64,000 bases of DNA from Luteibacter sp. OK325 (GTDB lineage: Bacteria; Pseudomonadota; Gammaproteobacteria; Xanthomonadales; Rhodanobacteraceae): assembly GCF_003050935.1 (NCBI RefSeq), contig NZ_QAOX01000002.1, positions 496,001 to 560,000 of the forward strand. The letters run 5' to 3'. This document shows, piece after piece, positions 42,305 to 51,054 of this stretch (positions are counted from its first letter, which is position 1; every line of letters begins with the position of its first letter). The notes below the pieces were generated by a model. It was not told where the DNA came from. It made no database searches and was given only the letters and a program-made list of their open reading frames with translations. A program made the translations under genes and the position numbers.

Positions 42305-43891
42305 TCAAAACACCTTAACAAGCACCCAAAACAGCCCCGCCGCCAGCGCAATCGACACCGGAAGGGTGAGCACCCAAGCCATCAACATGCTGCGCACCGT
42401 GCTCCACTGCAGCCCCGAGCCATTCGCCACCATCGAACCGGCAACGCCCGACGACAGCACGTGCGTCGTACTGACCGGCAAACCGAAACGATCCGCAGCT
42501 CCAATAGTGATCATGGCCACCAGCTCAGCCGAAGCGCCCTGCGCATAGGTGAGATGCTCCTTGCCGATACGCTCACCGACGGTACGCACGATACGGCGCC
42601 AGCCGACCATGGTGCCCAGACCCAGCGCGATAGCGACAGCCACCTTGACCCAGGTCGGAATGAACTTCGTCGATTTATCGAGTAGTCCGTGGTAGTTGCC
42701 TAGCACCGCCTGGTCCTCCGGCGCGAACTGCGGCTGCTTGCTCTTCTCCATCAGCCGCAGCGCTTCGGAGCTGAGATACATGCTGTTGCGCACGTTGTTG
42801 ATCTCGCCCTGCGGCACATCCGCAAGCGACGGACGCTGGGCTACCTGGTCACCGATGCGATCGGTGAGCGCGACGAGCGCGGAGAACGTCGCCGGCGTGG
42901 CCTGCTTGGTCTGGATGTAATGCTCGATCTCATCACGCGGCGACGCGACAGCCGGCGCGCCCGTGGCGTACTTGGAAAGGGTCTCGCTGGCGTGATGGGC
43001 GACAGACACGAAAGTCTGCGTCTCTCCCGGGGTCACGGCCTTGTTCAGTGCGTAAGCGCTAGGCACCGTACCGATCAGGATCAACATGATCAGGCCCATG
43101 CCCTTCTGCCCGTCGTTCGAACCATGCGCGAACGACACGCCCGTGCAGGTGAGGATCAGCAGGCTGCGAATCCAGAACGGCGGCGGCTTGTCGCCGTGCG
43201 GCTCCGCGTAGAGTTCGGGCGCTTTCACGAAACGTTTCAGGGTCATCAACAAGACGAAAGCCAGACCGAAGCCGATCAGGGGCGAGAACAGCAACGCTTT
43301 GCCAACGCTCAGCGCCTGGCTCCAGTCGACGGCCGCGTTCGCGTTGCCCGCATTCATCAGCTGGTTCATGAGACCCACGCCGATGATCGACCCGATCAAC
43401 GTATGCGAGCTCGATGAAGGAAGGCCGAGGTACCAGGTGCCGAGATTCCAGATGATGGCTGCCAGCAACAGGGCGAACACCATGGCAAAGCCGGTCGAGG
43501 ATCCGACGTTGAGCACGAGGGCGATGGGTAGCAACTGCAGCACCGCATAAGCCACCGCGCCACTGGAGATCATCACGCCAACGAAGTTCCAGCCGCCTGA
43601 CCAGACGACGGCGAAGGTCGCCGGCAGCGACCGCGTGTAGATCACCGTCGCCACCGCGTTGGCGGTGTCGTGGAAGCCGTTGACGAACTCGAAGCCCAGT
43701 GCGATCAGCAAGGCGATGCCGAGCAGGACGTATTCGAAGGCAGGACTGGTCGGCGCGACGTGGAGGTCGTGGCCTAGCTGCGAACCGACGTAGATCGCTG
43801 CAGCGAGCAGGACGGCGGCGAATACGCCCAGGCTCAGGTAGCGGGTTAGCGGAGAGCCGGCTGTCGGCTCGCTCAAAACCGTACTGTTCAT
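42305..43891 (-). CDS. pit: PiT-family inorganic phosphate transporter
   Basis: A 528-residue inner-membrane phosphate transporter. The duplicated PiT signatures are visible: GFEFVNGFHDTANAVATVIY early in the protein and SFAHGSNDGQKGMGL in the centre, with the second motif in VSTTHVLSSGVAGSM. A soluble loop (about residues 310-410) splits the two halves, as in PitA. ATG at 43891 preferred over a start 36 bp upstream for the family N-terminus. A Pho-box-like sequence lies 43-60 bp upstream. Confidence 0.92.
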   Translation of the reverse strand: MNSTVLSEPTAGSPLTRYLSLGVFAAVLLAAAIYVGSQLGHDLHVAPTSPAFEYVLLGIALLIALGFEFVNGFHDTANAVATVIYTRSLPATFAVVWSGGWNFVGVMISSGAVAYAVLQLLPIALVLNVGSSTGFAMVFALLLAAIIWNLGTWYLGLPSSSSHTLIGSIIGVGLMNQLMNAGNANAAVDWSQALSVGKALLFSPLIGFGLAFVLLMTLKRFVKAPELYAEPHGDKPPPFWIRSLLILTCTGVSFAHGSNDGQKGMGLIMLILIGTVPSAYALNKAVTPGETQTFVSVAHHASETLSKYATGAPAVASPRDEIEHYIQTKQATPATFSALVALTDRIGDQVAQRPSLADVPQGEINNVRNSMYLSSEALRLMEKSKQPQFAPEDQAVLGNYHGLLDKSTKFIPTWVKVAVAIALGLGTMVGWRRIVRTVGERIGKEHLTYAQGASAELVAMITIGAADRFGLPVSTTHVLSSGVAGSMVANGSGLQWSTVRSMLMAWVLTLPVSIALAAGLFWVLVKVF

Positions 43892-43933
43892 GGCGCGCCT
43901 CCGGTTAGGACAGACCAGAGGTAGCAAGGGGGT

Positions 43934-43951
43934 GTGACCGTCTTGTGTCAG
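43934..43951 (-). promoter_or_regulatory. Pho-box-like sequence upstream of pit
   Basis: Read on the minus strand it is CTGACAC-AAGA-CGGTCAC, two 7-bp half-sites each differing at one position from the CTGTCAC consensus with a 4-bp A-rich spacer, giving the 11-bp period of PhoB sites. By-eye match, no phoB/phoR gene in the window. Confidence 0.45.
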
Positions 43952-44021
43952 TTAGTGAAAATCACCCTGAATGGCCAGGTTCGATGGGCAGTGGTGGCCG
44001 CCCGTGGCCGAAACTCCAGAG

Positions 44022-44411
44022 TTAACGAGGATCTGGGTCGTCCCCGTCCGCTTTGTCGCCGTCAGCCACCGTTGTCGCTGCACCGGCCTCACCCGAGACG
44101 CCTGTGCGAATGGACTTGTCGTCTGACGTCGTACGGGACGAAAACACCCACACCGTAAACACCAGGAACCCACCGAACGTGACTGCAAGCAGTGCAATGG
44201 AGGGGGACCGAACGTAGGAATAGAACGAGTTCAATGCGTCTGACAGGCCGTTGTGCGCCTTGCACAGAGCAAAGAGAAGAAGATAGAAACCCGCGAATCC
44301 GACTGCGAAAACGTGACCGAGCTTGAATTGCCGAAGGAAGCGGGCCATGGACCCAGTCTTGTGGCGAAAGATAAGCACAAAAAGAAGGCATAACAGAAAG
44401 AACGAGAGCAC
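44022..44411 (-). CDS. Small membrane protein, 129 residues, unknown function
   Basis: GTG start at 44411 with GAGGA at 6-nt spacing. Hydrophobic segments near the N-terminus (LSFFLLCLLFVLIF), at about residues 33-50 (VFAVGFAGFYLLLFALC) and about 70-88 (IALLAVTFGGFLVFTVWVF), then a polar, Asp-rich tail. No family recognised. It lies at the border of the accessory island and has lower GC than the neighbouring housekeeping genes. Confidence 0.6.
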   Translation of the reverse strand: MLSFFLLCLLFVLIFRHKTGSMARFLRQFKLGHVFAVGFAGFYLLLFALCKAHNGLSDALNSFYSYVRSPSIALLAVTFGGFLVFTVWVFSSRTTSDDKSIRTGVSGEAGAATTVADGDKADGDDPDPR

Positions 44412-44679
44412 GATCGATCCTCATTGGTTGATTGGTAGTCACCGGCGTCCGCCAAGCGGCCTGCGACGGGGCCCTCCAATCGCAAAGATTGTGATGATGG
44501 CAATCTCTACGACTGGACCGCCGATCTCTATTCGATACATTCGTACATATCGTCGCCAAAGAGCTCGATCCGAGGATGTCGCTCAGCGCCAGAATGACGT
44601 TATCCCGCTTTTTCGACACAACCCATAACGAGAGGTAAGGTCGCTTCACCCACCGGCCCGATCGGGCCCCGGAGGAGCG

Positions 44680-44760
44680 ATGAAGAAGTCGCGGTTTACC
44701 GAAGAACAGGTCATCTACGCGCTGCGCCTGGCCGAGTCCGGAACGCTCGTTACGGATGCC
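44680..44760 (+). mobile_element. Fragment of an IS3-family transposase OrfA
   Basis: MKKSRFTEEQVIYALRLAES is the characteristic start of IS3-family OrfA, preceded by GGAGGAGCG. After about 27 codons the similarity stops and the DNA continues as antisense hemagglutinin sequence, so only the 5' tip of the insertion sequence remains. No second IS end or catalytic OrfB was found. Confidence 0.8.
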
Positions 44761-45135
44761 TGCCTGCACGGAAACGCTCTGTGCGTTCAGCGTGCCAGCA
44801 TTGATCACATCGCCGCGTGTGGCGACGGACAGCGCGCCGCCGCTCTGCAGCACGCCGGTGTTGATCAATGTATCAGCCGACAGCAACGTGCCATGGTCGC
44901 TGGAGATAATCCCCTCGTTCGTCAGCGTCGTGCCGGACTGGATCGCCACCTGGTCGCCGGCGATCAGCGCGCCCTGGTTCTTCATGTGGTCCGCTGTCGC
45001 CTTGGACAGATACACCACGGACGAGAGCACGTATTGCCCATCGACCACCGTGTCCACCAGCCAGACGATGTCCGATTCGTGAGTGATTATGCCTTGTTCG
45101 TTCCGGATCAGAAGCCTCCGGACGCCATGACGCCG
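44750..45135 (-). pseudogene. Displaced internal fragment of a CdiA/FhaB hemagglutinin gene
   Basis: The minus-strand reading contains the segment before the haemagglutinin repeats, HESDIVWLVDTVVDGQYVLS, followed by SGTTLTNEGIISSDHGTLLS and GALSVATRGDVINAGTLNAQ. That is the usual late part of a two-partner-secretion adhesin or CdiA. There is no proper start: a TAG lies just upstream in frame, and the downstream end joins the IS3 fragment. It is therefore a broken piece, probably left by IS-mediated rearrangement of the locus at 45471-48732. Confidence 0.8.
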
Positions 45136-45177
45136 CCAGACCTACTGAGGTCAGACACTGTCGTATAAAGCCCCGGC

Positions 45178-45474
45178 TTATCGCAAAGGCCTAAACTGAA
45201 CATCTGCTTGCCCTCCCAATTCCTCCTGAAGGCGATCAGCGAGCGCTTCTCCTCGAGCATTGTGTAAATCCCGCGCAATGTCCGACTCGAATCTGGAGTC
45301 AGGCGGATACTCCTGCGAAAATGTACGTTGAAACTGCGCATCCCATTCCGCGATCTCAGCAAGAAGACGCGACGATATGCCGAGTTCGGACAGCTCAACA
45401 TGCCCCATATTATCTATATGAGGATTGAATAGCGGAGGGGCCCCGTACTCAGCGGACATTCTGAGAATCTTCAT
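45178..45474 (-). CDS. Probable immunity protein for the adjacent CdiA-type toxin domain
   Basis: A 98-residue acidic soluble protein (MKILRMSAEYGAPPLFNPHI, then LSELGISSRLLAEIAEWDAQ, ending GGQADVQFRPLR). Its ATG at 45474 overlaps the stop of the toxin reading frame as ATGA; an in-frame ATG at 45489 is also possible. Position directly 3' of a polymorphic toxin end, small size and acidity are what a contact-dependent-inhibition immunity gene should show. No sequence family was recognised, so the role is inferred from context. Confidence 0.65.
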   Translation of the reverse strand: MKILRMSAEYGAPPLFNPHIDNMGHVELSELGISSRLLAEIAEWDAQFQRTFSQEYPPDSRFESDIARDLHNARGEALADRLQEELGGQADVQFRPLR

Positions 45475-45850
45475 TTCAGTGGCTTCCATGTGCTAACAGG
45501 GTTGGCCCGAACAATAAATCCGTTTGAGCCCACACCAACGGAAATATACTTCGAGACGCCGCCATATGTAATCTGATAGACAGGCGCAGATCCGTTCGTT
45601 CCAACGATAGTGCCTCGAGTCACTGCCTCCATAACAACTGCAGGAATGTCGGACTGAGCGATTCCTTTGCTGACAAAGTCATCACCGTGTCGTTCAATGA
45701 TATGTTGAAGACCTGCAGTCTGCGAGCCCGTTTCAAGGAAAACTACCGCGCCCTCTGACGTCGTTCCGGTCGCGACTACGTTCTGGGAAGTAAATCTCAC
45801 GCCGTTTGCCGCGAGCGTATCTAAATCCGCTTGGCTAACCGCAAGATTGA
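45471..45850 (-). other. Toxin-tip domain of the CdiA-like protein
   Basis: The last 110-125 residues of the 45471-47114 reading frame. The motif GLQHIIERHGDDFVSKGI, then VMEAVTRGTIVGTNGSAPVY, ending VGVGSNGFIVRANPVS, is typical of C-terminal domains of polymorphic CDI/hemagglutinin toxins, likely an RNase of the BECR (barnase/EndoU/colicin-like) fold with the His and Arg of IIERH in the active site. The fold call is inference. Confidence 0.6.
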
Positions 45851-48732
45851 GATAAGTCTCACGAGAATAGACATTGAATGCGGTCCACTGATTCACAGAC
45901 CTATTTGCGGCGAAGGCCTCATAGGCAGCCGGGGACAGCTGCGTCACGGCGTAGGCAAGTTCAGCCGTATTCGGCGATAGACCCGCGTACTGAAAGAGCT
46001 GACCACCGGCCGTGTATGTAAACTGGCCGTTTACCATGGCGTACGCGCCTGCGTTGGCGTTATCCCACGCGGACGTCCAAAGATAACCGCCCGCCGCACA
46101 GCCCGAACCTGTAATGCACATTGCAAGACCACCAAAGGCCTGCACGCCTGCCGTCAGCCACTGAAACGTTCCGGCCGCCCGCGTCCCCACATTATTGTCG
46201 CTCAGGTAATCACGGATGCTGTCGATCGTCGATAGTTTGAACTGGTCCGGCGCTATTTGGTTTAGCTGCGCAAGCGTTGCCTGATACTGATCCGGAGTCA
46301 TCGTTTGAAGTGTGGCGCTCACTTCGTCTTGAGTGTGCCCACTCATAAGGCCCAGGTTGTCACCGCTCCAGCAGTGGGTCTGGTTGCATGCGACCGCCCA
46401 CACGGTGTTTCGATCGGCGCCTTGAGCGACTAGCTTATCAACCGCCGACGTCTCCTCAGGATGCATAGCGCGGTTGTATAGATCGCCAGCAAGGCCAGCC
46501 AGTGCGCCCTGCTGTGCGTCCCCACCCGCAAGCCACGAGCCCGCAGCACCCGAAACCGTCGAGGCTGCGGTCTGCTTCCATCCCTGAAGCCCGTTCGTAT
46601 AAGTACTGATTCCCTCGGCGAAACCGGCACTCACCGCACCGTTCAAGAATTTTCCGCCGGTCAATTCGCTCGCCGTACCACCCGCGAGAGCATGCGCTGC
46701 AACCTTTTCGATACTACCGTTCGCGTAACCCTGAGTCAGAGTTCCCGCCTCATAGAACAGGCCCGCGCTAACCGCGCCGCTGTAAGCACCCTTGAGCGCT
46801 GCCTGCTTCCAGTCATTGCCCTGACTTGCGGCGCCGGCCGCACCGCCAGCGGCGCCAGCGACGGCGCCGGTGATAGCGGCCGCGCCTAATCCTGCTGCTG
46901 TTCCGCTAGAGGCAGCGGCGCCCGTCATCGCCGCTGCGGGCCCGCTTGCTAGGCCAGCCGTGAAGTACGTCACGACGATGGTGACCACGGCGCCGTAACC
47001 CTTCGTGATGCTCATGCCACTGGGTATGCGTTTCATCGACGCTTTGCCACGCGACCGTAGGGTCATTCTGTAGCGCGTAAATCCAGCCCGAGGAGGGATT
47101 GGCGGTGGCTGCACGCGCGATGGCCTGCGCTTGAGTTTCGCCTTCTTTCTGCCCGATGCCTACGGTAATGCCGCCTGCGGCCGCGATAGCCAACGGACCG
47201 CTGAACGTGCTCTGCCGCTCAGTGGTATCGATCTGTCCGCGGTGGTCCTGACCCTGATAGGCGACGTTGTGCTTGCTCGAGTCGCGCTGATAAGCGCTGC
47301 TATCCGTCGCCGTCACGAAGTCGATGTGACCACCGCTGACAAGAGCCGTTCCGGTGTCGCTGTGGACGTCAATCGCCTGGTAGGTTTGGTCGCCCGCACT
47401 GGCCAACACGATGGGGCCGTGCGCATCGAGTGTCGTGCCTACCGTGGTCACCTGCTGGGTTTTCGTTTCTTCCTTGCGCGTGCCTTGGTGCGGATTGGGC
47501 ACCTGCTCGAAGCCCGATTCGCGGATACTCTGGCTGCTATCAGTCGTGTGGGTATCCTGAGCCGCGAGAATGGAAATATCATTTCCAGCTGCAACGCTGA
47601 TGCCGCCGGCAGCGCTTCTTATCGCGCCACCCACAACCAATACATCGTGGCCCGCATCGATCACTACACCGCTCTGACCACTAACAGTGGTGCCCACCGC
47701 GTTGGTATCGGTTATGTCGTCGTGATTCGTGACCGTTCGGGTGCCGTAATAGTGACCGCTGCTCTTTCGGTCACTATCCGTCGTCGTCTCGCGCGTATCG
47801 AGGTCGGACAGGAGGTCTACGTCTCCACCGGCATGAAGCGCCACGGCACCGTCTGTGCTGGCAATGGTGGCGGCCAGCGCTGTCACATTTCGACCCGCGG
47901 AAATGAGAACTCCGTCGCCGCCACTCAGCGAAGTGCCAACGGCAGTCGTGTACGAGATGCTTTCCTCGCTATTGCTTTTGCTCTGCTTACCGAGCTGGCC
48001 AACCGCCGCATTGCCGCCGTAGGCACTGGACTTCGTGATGCTCTTATCGTGCTCCTCGGTGTGCACATCGTGTGCGTCGGTCAGATTCACGTCGCGCCCG
48101 GCCACGACGGTCACGCCGCGCTCGCCGCTTGCCTGGGTCGCTTGCAGGTTGACGTCGTTTCCGGCGTCGATGGCCACGCTACTGCCATTGATCGCTGTAC
48201 CAATGACGTTACTGTCGGTGACGCTGTCGTGCGTACGCGTAGTCCTGCCTGAAAGCATGCCTCCGCTGGAGTGCTTGGCGTCGATCGAGCTGCTGTGGTT
48301 TTCCTGGGCGGCGTTAAGCGTGACGTCGTGGCCAGCACTTAGCGCCACGATGCCGCCGCCACCCGAAATGCTGGCAGCCGTCGCCGTCAAGTCATGCCCC
48401 GCAATCGCAGTAACCCCATTTGCACCGGTCAGACTCGTGCCCCTGACCGTCTCATCGCTCGTCGACTTGTTCGTAACGGTATGCCCGTCGATGTCGAGAT
48501 CCGTCTTACCGCGTCGATCCGTCACAGCGTTGAGAGTGAGGTCATTGCCAGCCGTCAAAGCGAGCTGATTACCCGCCCCGAGCTGCGCACCGTCGCTGGT
48601 GAGGTCATGCCCCGCCTGAAGGACGAGGCTCCCGCCCGCATTGATCGCACTCGTCGCATAAGTCACTGCGTACTCACCATGCGAGGCTGTCTCACTCCGC
48701 GTCGCATGGCTCTGCGCCGCCATTGCCAGCAC
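45471..48732 (-). pseudogene. cdiA: CdiA/FhaB-type contact toxin or adhesin, 5' truncated and frameshifted
   Basis: Two overlapping frames form one former protein. The upstream frame (46906-48732) is hemagglutinin repeat: LVLQAGHDLTSDGAQLGAGN, SLTGANGVTAIAGHDLTATA and many GHDVNL/GNDVTL units. The downstream frame (45471-47114) has the hydrophobic GAVVTIVVTYFTAG segment, a pretoxin region and the toxin tip. Continuity requires a frameshift near 46990-47005, between TQWHEHHEG and GAVVTIVV. A TGA sits just upstream of the first frame, so the secretion domains are missing. No FhaC/CdiB partner was found. Confidence 0.85.
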
Positions 48733-48952
48733 TGTGGCCTTTCATTCCCTGTTGCATCCCTGCTGAATATTCAAAGGTGCGCGTGCTGGTCCGTGCGTAC
48801 GCCGCGCAAAACGTGCGGCATCGTAATGGACGATCGCTGGACGAACAACACGCGTTTGTCGAACCGACCTATCGGCCATCGCCACGGATTCTTTAGGCCC
48901 CGGAGAGCGATGCCGAAATGCATGACCACGCTTCTCATGGTATTTAGTCCGG

Positions 48953-49765
48953 ATGCCACAACCGACCGCGCCGAGTATCCAAGCCGCCCTCGCCGCTCTG
49001 GCCGGTCGTGAATGTCGTGGCGTGGCTCGCGCCCTGGCTGACGTGAAAGACCGTCATCGGGGCATCCACGAAGCCCGCAAATCCTTACGGCGACTCAAGA
49101 GCCTTCTGACGCTCGGTGCGGAACCCTTCGCCAACCAGCTCCCGGCGCTGACCGAACGAATCGGCAAGCTGGCCACGGGCCTCTCCCCGTTGCGTGACTC
49201 CCACGTGGCGGTACACACGGCTCAGGTGTTGGCCGGTCCCGGCCCCTCGACCGAATGGCAGCAAGCCATCCATGCCCTGGAAAACCGTCGCGACGGCCGA
49301 CTGGCCGCGGCGCTGACCAAGGATCCGCGCTTCCTCAAGCGGCGCCACCAGATTCGCGATCTCGGCGACGCCATCGAGGTGCTGCCCTGGAAGGCCGTCA
49401 CCCGACGCACCATCGAGCAGGCGATCGCGCGCTCGGAGCGGCGGGTGGAAAGTGCCGAGAAACGGGTGCGCAAGGACGGCTCGATCGCCAACCTGCATCG
49501 TTGGCGGCGACGGGCCCGGCGCCTGCGCATGCAGTTGGAGTTCTGGCGCAAGGTATTGAAGGCCACCGGCAAATCCGCTCATAAGCGAGGGCCGCAGGAC
49601 AAAGCAGCAGTGCATGCCATGACCCGGCTCTCCGACGCGCTCGGCGCGAAGCAGGACTTGCGGGCATTGCGCGCCACGTTGCGCACGCTCAAGGCGCCGC
49701 TCACGCTGGAACCGCTGCTCGAGCGCATCGCCCACGAGCTCAAGGCGCGACGAAAGATCGGCTGA
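48953..49765 (+). CDS. CHAD domain protein
   Basis: A 270-residue helical protein with conserved histidine/arginine helix HRGIHEARKSLRRLKSLLTL and the second unit IANLHRWRRRARRLRMQLEF, the two halves of a CHAD domain. CHAD domains bind polyphosphate and are targeted to polyphosphate granules in some bacteria. No triphosphate-tunnel domain is attached. ATG at 48953; the 220 bp between it and the cdiA remnant hold no supported gene. Confidence 0.9.
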   Translation: MPQPTAPSIQAALAALAGRECRGVARALADVKDRHRGIHEARKSLRRLKSLLTLGAEPFANQLPALTERIGKLATGLSPLRDSHVAVHTAQVLAGPGPSTEWQQAIHALENRRDGRLAAALTKDPRFLKRRHQIRDLGDAIEVLPWKAVTRRTIEQAIARSERRVESAEKRVRKDGSIANLHRWRRRARRLRMQLEFWRKVLKATGKSAHKRGPQDKAAVHAMTRLSDALGAKQDLRALRATLRTLKAPLTLEPLLERIAHELKARRKIG

Positions 49766-49794
49766 TGCCGGCCGCGATGCCCTAAGATCGCTGG

Positions 49795-50121
49795 ATGACC
49801 AACCTCTCTCCGGCCGCATCGACGGCCTTGATCGACGTACGCAAGGCCGCTCAGGCCATGAAGCAGGCCGCCACCGACACCGCCACGGTGGCCGATGAAC
49901 TGCGCCGCTACCAGAAGTTCGCCAAGCCCGGCCAGCCGTCGCCACATCTGGTGCAGGTCCGGCAGAGCCAGGCCAGGGTGCGCCAGGCCAGCAACCACGC
50001 GAAGCAGGCATTCCTGAAGGCATCCACCGCGTTCGTTCGCGAGGCGGCACTAAAGGTGCCGACGCGCCAGTCGCTCGAAACCTATGTCACGGCCTGGCTC
50101 GCAGCGAACCCCGAGGCGTGA
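49795..50121 (+). CDS. Hypothetical Ala/Gln-rich helical protein, 108 residues
   Basis: A soluble, almost entirely helical product (STALIDVRKAAQAMKQAATD, then QVRQSQARVRQASNHAKQAF). No recognised domain. It follows the CHAD gene by 29 bp on the same strand and is probably its operon partner. Confidence 0.6.
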   Translation: MTNLSPAASTALIDVRKAAQAMKQAATDTATVADELRRYQKFAKPGQPSPHLVQVRQSQARVRQASNHAKQAFLKASTAFVREAALKVPTRQSLETYVTAWLAANPEA

Positions 50122-50151
50122 GCGCTCGCCTCCCGGGGTTCTAGCCAGGGC

Positions 50152-50688
50152 TCAGGGCTTGGCTCCGTTGAGAGCCTGGATGACTTCAGGGTGGGATTTC
50201 TTCAGGTCGAGGTCGGTGGCGAGCTTTTCGCCATGCGCGGCGAGGAATTTACATCCGTCGAGCGTCGTCGATCCGGCGTTCTCACGTACCGCGCTGTCTT
50301 CCAGCGCCTTGCGCACATCGGGCTCCGAGGAAGCGATCGTCGCCTGTAGTCTGGCCATCACTTTTGCCTCGGATAGCCCATGCGCCTGCAGGACCGACAT
50401 GGTCCTGGCATAAGCACCGGCGTTTTCGTTGACGAAGGTATTGACGAAGGCACTGACATCGACCGCCTGTTTGTCGCACACCTGTTTATAGGCAACGCGA
50501 TTGAAGGTGTAGAAGGAAATGAAATTCTTCGCCGCCTCGAACTGAGGATCGGTCGGTGCGTGGCCGGCAGGCGCGCCCGATGGCGGATATGCCGGCGCTG
50601 CTGCCGGTACCGCTGCCTGCGCCACTGCCGCAGTCGCCGCGACGCTCGCGATCAAACCCACGGCGATCATGTTCAAACGGGACGGCAT
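50152..50688 (-). CDS. Hypothetical secreted protein, 178 residues
   Basis: A signal peptide (MIAVGLIASVAATAAVAQA) followed by a Pro/Ala-rich stretch and a helical domain with two Cys (AYKQVCDKQAVDVSAFVNTF, TTLDGCKFLAAHG) that could form a disulphide. No family recognised. It converges with the CHAD operon and diverges from the chitinase. Confidence 0.7.
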   Translation of the reverse strand: MPSRLNMIAVGLIASVAATAAVAQAAVPAAAPAYPPSGAPAGHAPTDPQFEAAKNFISFYTFNRVAYKQVCDKQAVDVSAFVNTFVNENAGAYARTMSVLQAHGLSEAKVMARLQATIASSEPDVRKALEDSAVRENAGSTTLDGCKFLAAHGEKLATDLDLKKSHPEVIQALNGAKP

Positions 50689-51054
50689 GCGTCATTGCTC
50701 CAGTCAGATCCACGGAGGCATGCCGTGACACGGCCGGATAGGACCCCGGCGACACCGCACGGTGACATATCCGGCACAACACGCCTACCCACTGGCCGAA
50801 AACGGTGACCGTCGTTGTCATGCCGGACATGGTGACGAGACAAGACATTTTTCCGGCCCTGCCGCGACGCATCAATCGACTTTCCCGACAATCCCAGCGT
50901 ACTGGGTCAGAATGGCGTGACGGCGCCATTGCGGCGCGGCATGAGGTGTTAAAACGTTCTTCACGTCCACCGTCACATTTCGTCACATGGCAAATAGACA
51001 ACGTTGTCATCGAGGACTACATCAGACGCCACCAACCCAGGCAGGAGGCGTTCG
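50689..51054. other. Intergenic region, no gene
   Basis: 366 bp between two divergent exported-protein genes. I see no protein-like frame or RNA. It must hold both promoters; the only notable pattern is the phased direct repeat at 50971-50988. Confidence 0.5.
50971..50988 (+). promoter_or_regulatory. Phased direct repeat upstream of the chitinase
   Basis: CGTCACATTTCGTCACAT: two 8-bp copies at 10-bp spacing, 67-84 bp before the start codon. One helical turn apart, they could be an activator site; no regulator is assigned. Confidence 0.3.

Noticed and set aside
44323-44628. 101-residue plus-strand frame opposite the small membrane protein
   Set aside because: Arg/Lys-rich with no credible start site and antisense to the better-supported gene at 44022-44411.
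44640-48952. A complete two-partner secretion or CDI system
   Set aside because: No FhaC/CdiB transporter gene and no N-terminal secretion domain; the large gene is broken.
48771-48959. 62-residue minus-strand frame between the cdiA remnant and the CHAD gene
   Set aside because: No ribosome site, family or neighbour support; overlaps the CHAD start region.
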